A DNA stretch of 64,000 bases. Source: an uncultured Methylophilaceae bacterium (GTDB lineage: Bacteria > Pseudomonadota > Gammaproteobacteria > Burkholderiales > Methylophilaceae). The position numbers and the translations under genes are program-made. The DNA lies in NCBI GenBank assembly GCA_903834185.1, contig CAILHX010000006.1:1-64000 (forward strand). The letters run 5' to 3'. This document shows, piece after piece, positions 53,955-61,977 of this stretch (positions within the stretch are counted from its first letter, which is position 1; every line of letters starts with the position of its first letter). The notes below the pieces were generated by a model. That model made no database searches. It saw only the letters and a list, made by a program, of their open reading frames with translations, and was not told the origin of the DNA.

Positions 53955-55626
53955 GAGCTGCCTCCTTCCTGTCCCGGCCAGCGTACACATTGGCCTTGAA
54001 TGGAGCGATGCCGAGCCGGCGCACGCTATCAATAAAGCGTTCGTCGTCGTGACGCTCCTGCACATACACCTGCAACAGCTTTTCTACCACTCCGGGTATT
54101 TCGTCTGCCGCGAATGAAGGGCCTATCACTGTCCCCAGGCTGGCATCGTTGCCCTGTTTTCCGCCTATGGAAACCTGGTACCACTCGGAACCGTCCTTAT
54201 CCACACCCAGTATGCCGATATGCCCTACATGGTGATGGCCGCAAGCATTCATGCAACCTGAGATGTTGAGCTCGATATCGCCGATATCATGCAGGTAATC
54301 GAGATCATCGAATCTTTCCTGTATCGCCATCGCGATAGGGATACTTTTCGCATTCGCCAGGCTGCAGAAGTCTCCGCCCGGGCAGCAGATGATATCGCTG
54401 AGCAGGCCGATGTTGGGCGTAGCCAGTCCATGGGCGCGAGCAGCCTGCCACAGAACATACAGATCGGTGATTTTGACATCTGCCAGAATGAGATTCTGTT
54501 CGTGCGAAACACGCAGTTCACCAAAGCTGTAGCGTTGAGCGAGATCTGCAACCGCCTCCATTTGCTCTGTGGTAGCGTCGCCAGGGGCAATGCCGGTGGG
54601 TTTGAGCGACAGGGTCACGGCACGATAGCCTGGAATCTTGTGCGCATGAACACAACGCTTTACCCAATTGGCAAAGCCAGGTTCGGTGGCCAGTTTGGTG
54701 TCAAAGGACACCGATGAAGCATCCAGTTTTTCATAAGCAGGAGGCGCAAAATATTGACTGACGCGCTCAAACTCTTGAGGGGTGATGGTATTCGGGCCAT
54801 CTTTGATCTGTGCCCATTCTTCTTCGACCTGGCGCTTAAATTCGTCAACTCCCAAGGCCTTTACCAGAATCTTGATACGCGCTTTAAAGGAGTTATCGCG
54901 CCTGCCGTAACGATTGTAAACGCGAATAACCGCTTCGCAGTAGGTTATTGCGTGTTGCCAAGGCAGGTCGTCACGTATTTTGCTACCGAGGATGGGTGTG
55001 CGGCCAAGGCCGCCACCAGCCCAAACTCTCAGGGTAAGCTCACCTGCAGCATTGCGGTACAGGTCGAGCCCGATGTCATGCATTTGAATCACGGCACGAT
55101 CTTCAGCTGCACCATTGACAGCGATCTTGAATTTACGTGGCAGGTAAGCGAACTCCGGGTGGAACGTACTCCACTGGCGCAAGATCTCCGCTAGCGGACG
55201 CGGGTCTACGATCTCATCCGGCGCTATGCCAGCGAAATGGTCGGTAGTGATGTTGCGGATGCAATTGCCTGAGGTCTGGATGCCGTGCATCTGCACTGTG
55301 GCAAGTTCAGCCAGAATGTCCGGTACTCTTTCCAGCGGCGGCCAGTTGTACTGTATATTCTGGCGTGTCGAAAAATGCGCGTATCCGCGGTCATATTCGC
55401 GCGCAATGTGCGCCAGCATGCGTAGTTTTTTGGATGACAACAGGCCATAAGGAATGGCGATTCTGAGCATGGGCGCATAACGCTGTATATATAAACCGTT
55501 TTGCAGCCGTAGCGGGCGGAATTCATCTTCGGTCAATTCACCTGCCAGAAAACGTCGTGTCTGGTCGCGGAACTGCGCCACTCTCTCGTCTACATTGCGT
55601 TGATCTATCTCGTCATATTGGTACAT
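53947..55626 (-). CDS. cysI: Sulfite reductase, siroheme subunit (CysI-like)
   Basis: Reduces sulfite to sulfide. The 559-residue protein has two ferredoxin-like halves (HFSTRQNIQYNW, SGNCIRNITTDHFAG) and the siroheme-[4Fe-4S] cysteine motifs ICCPGGDFC and GCMNACGHHHVGH. The form paired with DUF934 probably takes electrons from ferredoxin or an unknown partner, as no CysJ gene is seen in the window. It starts 25 bases after the TauE-like gene and is translated with the DUF934 gene. Confidence 0.93.
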   Translation of the reverse strand: MYQYDEIDQRNVDERVAQFRDQTRRFLAGELTEDEFRPLRLQNGLYIQRYAPMLRIAIPYGLLSSKKLRMLAHIAREYDRGYAHFSTRQNIQYNWPPLERVPDILAELATVQMHGIQTSGNCIRNITTDHFAGIAPDEIVDPRPLAEILRQWSTFHPEFAYLPRKFKIAVNGAAEDRAVIQMHDIGLDLYRNAAGELTLRVWAGGGLGRTPILGSKIRDDLPWQHAITYCEAVIRVYNRYGRRDNSFKARIKILVKALGVDEFKRQVEEEWAQIKDGPNTITPQEFERVSQYFAPPAYEKLDASSVSFDTKLATEPGFANWVKRCVHAHKIPGYRAVTLSLKPTGIAPGDATTEQMEAVADLAQRYSFGELRVSHEQNLILADVKITDLYVLWQAARAHGLATPNIGLLSDIICCPGGDFCSLANAKSIPIAMAIQERFDDLDYLHDIGDIELNISGCMNACGHHHVGHIGILGVDKDGSEWYQVSIGGKQGNDASLGTVIGPSFAADEIPGVVEKLLQVYVQERHDDERFIDSVRRLGIAPFKANVYAGRDRKEAAHV

Positions 55627-55651
55627 CTTTAATTTTCCTAAGCTTCAGTCT

Positions 55652-56449
55652 TTAAGCGAGCACGAATTTTAATCCAACCAGCAGTAATATGGAGGCCAAT
55701 ACCGGACGCAAAATCCTTTCCGGTATCTTTGCCCCCAACAGGCTGCCTAACCATATTCCTGGGAGCGAACCTACCAGCAAGCTGCCGAGCAAGGCAAAAT
55801 TCACATGCCCCAATGTCCAGTGGCCGAATCCTGCAATTGCCGTGAGCGGGATGGCATGCGCCAGGTCAGTCCCTACCACTTTTAGCGTACTCATTTTTGG
55901 ATACAGGAACAGGATGGCGATCGTGCCCAATGCGCCGGCACCCACCGAAGACAGGGTGACCAATACCCCCAATACTGCCCCGGTAAAGATAGTGGCAGGG
56001 ATTTGCATATTGTTAAAGCGCCCGCTACTGATCTTGATATTTTCAATTTCACGTTCCACATCGTTGCGCGTCAAAACGCTACGAATGAGGATGGCACATG
56101 CGGTCAGTATCAGCGCGACACCCAGAGAATAGGTGACCAGAGTGCTTACTTCCTTGCCTACGGCTAACAGATGTTTGATGACAAAAATGGTCATGATGGA
56201 AAATGGCAGGCTACCTATGGACAGCGTTCTGACCACACGCCAGTCTACCGATTGATGTTTGTCATGATGGACCCATACGCCACCGGTTTTGGTAATGGCG
56301 GCAAATAACAGGTCGGTTCCTACAGCCACTAATGGTTTGAATCCGAACAGGAATACCAATAGCGGCGTCATCAGTGAACCACCGCCTACACCAGTTACTC
56401 CAACCAATACGCCGACCAGAAAGCCGGAAGCGATATAACCTATGCTCAT
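55652..56449 (-). CDS. TauE/SafE-family sulfite/sulfonate permease
   Basis: A 265-residue membrane protein with about eight helices. The N-terminal GVLVGVTGVGGGSLMTPLLV and the internal LSSVGAGALGTIAIL are the repeated family motifs. Members move sulfite, sulfonates, thiosulfate or related anions. As first gene of the sulfate-assimilation operon, divergent from a CysB-type regulator, it most likely handles sulfate or sulfite; the direction of transport is not shown by the sequence. Confidence 0.87.
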   Translation of the reverse strand: MSIGYIASGFLVGVLVGVTGVGGGSLMTPLLVFLFGFKPLVAVGTDLLFAAITKTGGVWVHHDKHQSVDWRVVRTLSIGSLPFSIMTIFVIKHLLAVGKEVSTLVTYSLGVALILTACAILIRSVLTRNDVEREIENIKISSGRFNNMQIPATIFTGAVLGVLVTLSSVGAGALGTIAILFLYPKMSTLKVVGTDLAHAIPLTAIAGFGHWTLGHVNFALLGSLLVGSLPGIWLGSLLGAKIPERILRPVLASILLLVGLKFVLA

Positions 56450-56494
56450 CAGAAACTCTAACCTTAGCGAAAGGCTGCCACTATAGCAGTGGCT

Positions 56495-56525
56495 TTATGC
56501 TAAACGAAATAATATGTTATGCTAA
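56495..56525. promoter_or_regulatory. Direct repeat TTATGCTAA in the divergent cys promoter
   Basis: TTATGCTAA occurs at 56495-56503 and 56517-56525, a 22-base period (two helical turns). It lies in the 116-base gap between the TauE-like gene and the CysB-type gene, where LysR-family regulators usually bind. Confidence 0.5.
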
Positions 56526-56565
56526 TTCATGTGATTTTGTTATATAGACTTTATATAGGGAAGCG

Positions 56566-57486
56566 ATGAAACTCCATCAGATGCGTTATATACGTGAAGT
56601 GGCACGCCAGAATCTCAATGTTTCTACGGCGGCCGAGGCTCTGCATACCTCGCAACCCGGAGTGAGCAAGCAGATACAGCTATTGGAACAGGAACTCGGC
56701 ATCCAGATATTCCAACGTAGTGGCAAGCGTTTGACCGGCATCACTGAACCCGGACAAATCGTGCTGGACATGGCCGAACAGATATTGCGTGAAGCAGAGA
56801 ATATCAAACGTGTAGGCGAAGATTTCACCAAGGTCAATGAAGGCAGCCTATCCATTGCTACCACGCATACCCAGGCGCGTTATCGCCTACCTCCTGCCAT
56901 CAAGGGTTTTGTAGAGCGCTATCCCAATATCCGCTTGCATATCCACCAGGGAAACCCGTCGCAAGTCACTGACATGGTGGTCAGCGGCGAGGCGGATATC
57001 GGTATCGCCACCGAAGCCATTGCCAACCATCCGGACCTGGTCGCCTTGCCTTGCTATATATGGAACCGTTGTATCGTGGCACCGCACAGTCATCCGATAT
57101 TAAGCGATCGGCCACTGACACTAAAAAAACTGGCAACATATCCGATGGTGACTTACGACCTGGGATTTGCCGGTAGTAATACCGTCCGGATGGTATTCGA
57201 AAAGCAGGGCGTCACCCCTAACATCGTACTGACAGCGATCGATTCCGACGTGATCAAGACCTATGTCGAAATGGGTCTGGGTGTCGGATTGCTGGCCAAG
57301 ATGGCATTCGACACCGAGCGCGATAAAGGATTGAGTATGCTGGATGCTTCCAATCTGTTTCCCGACAGTACCACTTATCTGGGTGTGCGCAAGGATGCCT
57401 ATCTGCGCTCATATATGTATGACTTTATTGAATTAATTGCGCCGCATCTGAATCGAAAAGCAGTCAATATCGCGTTACAGGCATAG
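56566..57486 (+). CDS. cysB: CysB-type LysR-family regulator
   Basis: An activator of cysteine synthesis and sulfate assimilation that responds to O- or N-acetylserine. In the 306-residue protein the winged HTH (about 1-60) reads MKLHQMRYIREVARQNLNVS and TSQPGVSKQIQLLEQELG, and the effector domain has TTHTQARYRLP. These are the CysB/Cbl group signatures. GGGAAG precedes the ATG. It is divergent from the cys operon it presumably controls and followed two bases later by the DUF302 gene. Confidence 0.92.
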   Translation: MKLHQMRYIREVARQNLNVSTAAEALHTSQPGVSKQIQLLEQELGIQIFQRSGKRLTGITEPGQIVLDMAEQILREAENIKRVGEDFTKVNEGSLSIATTHTQARYRLPPAIKGFVERYPNIRLHIHQGNPSQVTDMVVSGEADIGIATEAIANHPDLVALPCYIWNRCIVAPHSHPILSDRPLTLKKLATYPMVTYDLGFAGSNTVRMVFEKQGVTPNIVLTAIDSDVIKTYVEMGLGVGLLAKMAFDTERDKGLSMLDASNLFPDSTTYLGVRKDAYLRSYMYDFIELIAPHLNRKAVNIALQA

Positions 57487-57488
57487 GG

Positions 57489-57986
57489 GTGTTGAGGGTG
57501 TTCAAGTTACTGCTGCTACTACTCAGTCTGTTCCCGGCCATGTTGCTGGCAGCGCCCATGCCGGAGATTGATGCTGATTCCCCTATTTATGAAGTTCCCG
57601 TTGCCGCTGGTGTGAGTTATGATGATGTTGTCACAAGTTTGAAGGTGGCTGCGGAAGGTGAGAATTTCGTCAGCCCTGCAACTTTTCCCATAGGCGAACA
57701 TATGCGGCAACGTGGTTTGCCTGTAGATGGCGTGATGGAGGTCAGAACCTATTGTAATTTGGGTTTGGGTGCTGAAATATTTCTGGATCACCCCGAGTTT
57801 TTGGTATTTGCACCTTGTCGTATCGCCATCTATGAGAAAAAAGGGCAGTTGTATCTGGCGATGGATAGACCCAGCTTTGATTTGAAGTATATTAAAAACC
57901 CAAGTGAGCGAGCCAAAAAAGCCGCACAACAACTTGAAGATACGCTAATCTCGATTCTGGGAAAAGCGCGTAACGGTGAGCTATAA
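57489..57986 (+). CDS. DUF302 domain protein, exported
   Basis: A 165-residue protein with a signal peptide (FKLLLLLLSLFPAMLLAAP) and a DUF302-like domain (about 40-150; VAAGVSYDDVVTSLKVAAE, ATFPIGEHMRQRG). DUF302 proteins are of unknown function, sometimes predicted to bind small ligands or to assist redox chemistry in the periplasm. The start is uncertain: GTG 57489, TTG 57492 and GTG 57498 all lie in frame just after the cysB stop, with AGGGG at 57485-57489. It may be co-transcribed with cysB. Confidence 0.75.
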   Translation: MLRVFKLLLLLLSLFPAMLLAAPMPEIDADSPIYEVPVAAGVSYDDVVTSLKVAAEGENFVSPATFPIGEHMRQRGLPVDGVMEVRTYCNLGLGAEIFLDHPEFLVFAPCRIAIYEKKGQLYLAMDRPSFDLKYIKNPSERAKKAAQQLEDTLISILGKARNGEL

Positions 57987-58010
57987 AACGGCATAAAAAC
58001 AGGAGGCGGT

Positions 58011-58568
58011 ATGGAAAACTATCAGGTGTGGTTTTTACGGCGTAACGGCGAGTTGATAGGCTCCTTTCCCGATGCGCTATTGGCGCAACATATCGTACTT
58101 GGACGAGTGCATGATGGCGACGAAGTCAGCATCGATGCCCACTACTGGGTCAAGCCTGAAGAGGTGGAGGCTTTACGACAAGTAGTCGATAATCTGATAG
58201 GCGTAGGCGGCGGCGAAGATTCTAGCAATCCGGAATGGCGCAACGACAGGCTAAAAGCTGCGATGCGCTGGTTGGATGAACGCAAGGCCCCGGATCGTCG
58301 TTCAGCCGAAGATGAAGCGGCCGCAGCCAAATGGGCGGCCATGCGCGGCAATAATGAGCGCCGCGTGACACCGGAATCGCCGGAAATTCTTGAGTACCGC
58401 AAGAACCGTGCAGTGATCGAAGCTTCATTACGCCGCCCTAGCCGCAACTATACGCCGGCCATTATTTTGCTGATCGTTATCCTGCTGGGTATTGTGGTTT
58501 ATGCTGCGATGTCAGGCACGGTGATCAGTCCGTTCCACATTGATTGGGAATCACTGCGGCGTAAATAG
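58011..58568 (+). CDS. Small membrane protein with GYF-2-like N-terminus
   Basis: A 185-residue protein. The N-terminal 50 residues (YQVWFLRRNGELIGSF, HYWVKPEE) resemble the GYF_2/DUF4339 motif, in which W and G residues form a peptide-binding fold. A charged middle region (about 60-145) and one membrane helix near 148-168 (AIILLIVILLGIVVYAAM) follow, so it is likely a tail-anchored inner-membrane protein. AGGAGG precedes the ATG at good spacing. I do not recognise a specific function. Confidence 0.7.
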   Translation: MENYQVWFLRRNGELIGSFPDALLAQHIVLGRVHDGDEVSIDAHYWVKPEEVEALRQVVDNLIGVGGGEDSSNPEWRNDRLKAAMRWLDERKAPDRRSAEDEAAAAKWAAMRGNNERRVTPESPEILEYRKNRAVIEASLRRPSRNYTPAIILLIVILLGIVVYAAMSGTVISPFHIDWESLRRK

Positions 58569-58669
58569 TCTGGTGGTTTTGATGAGCCCGATAAGATAAC
58601 CAGTACTTGTTCTTGCCGGGGGCAGAAGCCGCAATTCCTAAAAATCCATAATTACTGGCGGTCATCTCC

Positions 58670-58697
58670 AGTTGTCATGAACCCAAGTTGTCATGAA
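58670..58697. repeat. Tandem duplication over the pseudouridine synthase start
   Basis: AGTTGTCATGAA occurs at 58670-58681 and 58686-58697, a 16-base period. The second copy contains the start codon used (58693). The first copy's ATG (58677) is out of frame. Confidence 0.7.
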
Positions 58698-59433
58698 TGA
58701 ACCTGAAAAAATACGTCTTTCCAAGCTGATGTCCGCACAAGGCCTTTGCTCGCGGCGCGAGGCAGATACCTACATTGAACGTGGCTGGGTGTTCGTGGAT
58801 GGCGTGCAGGTCAGCGAGTTGGGCAGCAAGGCCTACCCCACGCAAAAGATCACTCTCAATAAAGCTGCCCAGGAAAGTCAGCAAGCAAGAGTGACCATCC
58901 TGCTGCACAAGCCCATGGGTTACGTTTCCGGTCAAGCGGAAGACGGGCATAAGCCAGCCGCGATGTTATTTACAGCCGATACACGTTATGCAGGCGATAC
59001 CGTGCCTATGCAGTATCATCCGCTGCAAAGCAAAGGCATGGCTCCTGCCGGGCGTCTGGATATAGATTCCACAGGGTTGCTGGTGCTTACACAGGATGGT
59101 CGCATTGCCAAGCAACTCATCGGAGAGAATTCTCCCATAGATAAAGAGTATCTGGTGCGCGTGCAGGGTAGCCTGTCTGAAAAGAACCTTGCCCTGTTGA
59201 ATCATGGCTTACCTCTTGACGGGGCGCCATTAAAACCTGCTCAAGTCTCGTGGCAAAATCAGGATCAGTTACGATTTGTGCTACAAGAGGGGAAAAAACG
59301 CCAGATTCGCCGCATGTGCGAGATGGTAGGTTTGAAAGTGGTCGGGCTGAAACGCGTACGTATCGGTAAAGTGATGTTGGGGGATTTGCCGCCTGGACAA
59401 TGGCGATATTTAAGAGCAGGCGAACGGTTCTAA
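58693..59433 (+). CDS. RsuA/RluB/E/F-family rRNA pseudouridine synthase
   Basis: Isomerises a uridine in rRNA. The 246-residue protein has an N-terminal S4 RNA-binding domain (about 8-55, RLSKLMSAQGLCSRREADTY), the catalytic Asp motif APAGRLDIDSTGLLVLT, and the C-terminal GKKRQIRRMCEMVGLKVVGL. The pattern fits RluF-like 23S enzymes better than RsuA, but the exact uridine is not certain, so no symbol is given. There is no recognisable ribosome site. A tandem repeat spans the start. Confidence 0.9.
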   Translation: MNEPEKIRLSKLMSAQGLCSRREADTYIERGWVFVDGVQVSELGSKAYPTQKITLNKAAQESQQARVTILLHKPMGYVSGQAEDGHKPAAMLFTADTRYAGDTVPMQYHPLQSKGMAPAGRLDIDSTGLLVLTQDGRIAKQLIGENSPIDKEYLVRVQGSLSEKNLALLNHGLPLDGAPLKPAQVSWQNQDQLRFVLQEGKKRQIRRMCEMVGLKVVGLKRVRIGKVMLGDLPPGQWRYLRAGERF

Positions 59434-59590
59434 TAAACCGGGACTTTTAAAACAAACCCAGGCAGAGGAAACATAAAGAGGTCGTAGCAGGATTTTATGA
59501 AGTCTTTGCAACAAGGCAGATTAACCAGCCATAAATAAAAAGGTGTGGCTCGGGTCAATGATGCGGGGGCGCTACGTGCTATGGGATGGA

Positions 59591-61741
59591 TTAGTGCGTT
59601 GCCTTCAGCACCAGATTCATGAAATCATTTACCTCTATCGGCTTGCTGAACAGGTAACCTTGTAGCTCATCGCAGCCGATGTCACGCAAGAAGTCACGCT
59701 GAAACTCTGTTTCTACTCCTTCCGCAATCACCTTTAACCCCAGATTATGCCCCAGCGTTACAATGGCTTTCAGAATTGCAGAATTAGCGGGCGTTTGTTC
59801 CAGATTGTAAACAAACCCCTGGTCTATCTTCAGTCTGTCTATCGGAAAGTCTTTCAGATAGGTCATGCTGGAGTACCCAGTACCAAAATCGTCTATCGCC
59901 AGCTTGACCCCGATGGCCTTAAGTTCATGCAAAGTGCTGATGAATGTACCGATGTCGTCAGCCAGGGTGCTTTCCGTGATCTCCAGCTCGATGTATTGAG
60001 GGTCAGCCCCGGTGCGCGTGATAATCTCCGCGATATGTTGTGCCAGCCCTTTGCGCTGGAACTGACGCGGCGATATGTTGATTGATACCAGGATAGGCCG
60101 GCCGAATTTTTTCAAAAACACATGCGATTGCAAACAGGCGGTATTCAAAACCCAATCACCGATCTCCTCTATCAACCCTGTTTCTTCGGCGATAGGAATA
60201 AAACGGGCAGGGGAGATCATGGTGCCGGCTTCCGGAACCCAGCGTATCAAAGCCTCGGCACCGTTGACCCGGTTATCTTCGATATCCACCTTGGGTTGAT
60301 AATACAAAATTAGCTCTTCACGCTTGGTGGCATTGCGCAACTTGCGTTCGATATCCATGCGTTCTTGCAGGATGGCATTTAGTTTGTGCGTGTAGTACTG
60401 GAAGTTATTCCTGCCGCTTTGCTTGGCCTTGTACATCGCGGTGTCTGCATTTTTCAGCAGCACGTTAGCCTGAGTAGCGTCTTCTGGATAGATGCTGATC
60501 CCGATGCTGCATGAAATCCTGAATTCCAGTCCATTCAGCATCACCGGTTGCGAAATTGCGTCCAGTACGCGCTTCATGGTATGCGTGACGTAATCGTTCT
60601 TTTGTATGCTTGTAAGCAGGATGACGAATTCGTCGCCACCCAGTCTGACGACGGTATCACTGTCACGAACCAACGCTGATAGGCGCTCGGATATGGTCAA
60701 CAGCAGCGTGTCGCCAGCGTCATGTCCCAGGCTGTCATTAATGTGTTTGAACTGGTCAAGGTCAACGAACGCTACTGCCAATCTGGTGTGATAGCGTTCG
60801 GCAAAGTTAATGGATTGTTGCAGGCGGTCTTCAAGCAGGTAACGGTTAGGTAGCCCTGTCAGGCTGTCATGAGTGGCCTGATGCTGAATCTGCGCCTCGA
60901 AGGTACGGCGCTCGGTGATGTCCTCGACTGTACCTTCGTAATAAAGTACTTCTCCTGCATCGTTCTTGACCGTGCGCGCATTTTCAGAGATCCAGATAAT
61001 TTCACCATCCTTGCGATAGACTTGGGACTCGAAGTTTTGTACCTTGCCATGCAGGTCCATCAGCATCCTGAATTCATCGCGTCTGCCCGGATCGACATAG
61101 AGCTGAGTCTGGATGTTGACCAGATCGCTCATCATGTCCTTCACCGATTCATGCCCATATATTCTGGCCAAAGCAGGATTTGCATCCAGATACTGACCGG
61201 ATAGCGAGGTCTGGAATATCCCCTCGATCGCGTTTTCGAAAATGGAGCGATAGCGGATCTCGGCATCGCTTAATGCCTGCTCATGATCTTTCTTCTGACT
61301 GATATCCTGAATGAATCCTTCGATCGCGACCACCACGTCCAGGTCATCATAGATCGCCACACCGCGTTCCCACACCCAGCATAAAGTGCCGTCAGCCTGA
61401 ATAATTCGGTATTCGATATTGAACCGCTCATGCTCTCTGATGGCATCGCTGATTTTGTTGCGAACAGATTCGCGATCATCCGGATGTGTGATGTTTTCGT
61501 ATGATGTCACGCGATTGAATAACAGATCCTGCGGGGAGTAACCGGTCAGTTGCTTGCAGCCACTGCTGACGAATACCATGGTCCAATGCTCATCGGGCAG
61601 GCAGCAATATACCAAGCCATCCAGATTATCCATGAGCGAATCCAGCATCAGGCCACGGTCTTGCAAGCGTAATCTCAGATGGTCGTTAATTTTTTGTGTG
61701 TCCGCTGGTCGGTTCATACAGGTATTTATGTAAGCAACCAC
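59591..61741 (-). CDS. PAS-PAS-GGDEF-EAL cyclic-di-GMP enzyme
   Basis: A 716-residue cytoplasmic signalling protein. There are two PAS domains with PAC tails (about 35-150 and 163-280), then a GGDEF diguanylate cyclase domain (about 295-450, with intact RLGGDEF). A C-terminal EAL phosphodiesterase domain follows (about 465-712, with EALIRW, ITESTLADD and DDFGTGYSS). Both catalytic signatures look intact, so it could make or degrade cyclic-di-GMP. No membrane segment is seen. It could control motility, pili (fimV is in the window) or biofilm. Met1 or Met9 may be the start. Confidence 0.92.
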   Translation of the reverse strand: MVAYINTCMNRPADTQKINDHLRLRLQDRGLMLDSLMDNLDGLVYCCLPDEHWTMVFVSSGCKQLTGYSPQDLLFNRVTSYENITHPDDRESVRNKISDAIREHERFNIEYRIIQADGTLCWVWERGVAIYDDLDVVVAIEGFIQDISQKKDHEQALSDAEIRYRSIFENAIEGIFQTSLSGQYLDANPALARIYGHESVKDMMSDLVNIQTQLYVDPGRRDEFRMLMDLHGKVQNFESQVYRKDGEIIWISENARTVKNDAGEVLYYEGTVEDITERRTFEAQIQHQATHDSLTGLPNRYLLEDRLQQSINFAERYHTRLAVAFVDLDQFKHINDSLGHDAGDTLLLTISERLSALVRDSDTVVRLGGDEFVILLTSIQKNDYVTHTMKRVLDAISQPVMLNGLEFRISCSIGISIYPEDATQANVLLKNADTAMYKAKQSGRNNFQYYTHKLNAILQERMDIERKLRNATKREELILYYQPKVDIEDNRVNGAEALIRWVPEAGTMISPARFIPIAEETGLIEEIGDWVLNTACLQSHVFLKKFGRPILVSINISPRQFQRKGLAQHIAEIITRTGADPQYIELEITESTLADDIGTFISTLHELKAIGVKLAIDDFGTGYSSMTYLKDFPIDRLKIDQGFVYNLEQTPANSAILKAIVTLGHNLGLKVIAEGVETEFQRDFLRDIGCDELQGYLFSKPIEVNDFMNLVLKATH

Positions 61742-61977
61742 TCAAATGAATGCAAGCTTTGTGCCATTAATTTAAAGGTTGAATTTCAAGTAGATGGATA
61801 ATTTCAGCAGTTAGTAATCAAAACGCCCGCACCCGATAAATGCATTCATATGCATATTGCCCCATCTCAGTGCGAAACGGAAAAATAATTTCATTTTGAA
61901 CGTAGCAGGAACGATTTTCTTTAACATTTGTAGTGTAGGAAATCGTACAGGGCAGCTAAAAAGCTGATTAGATTGAC

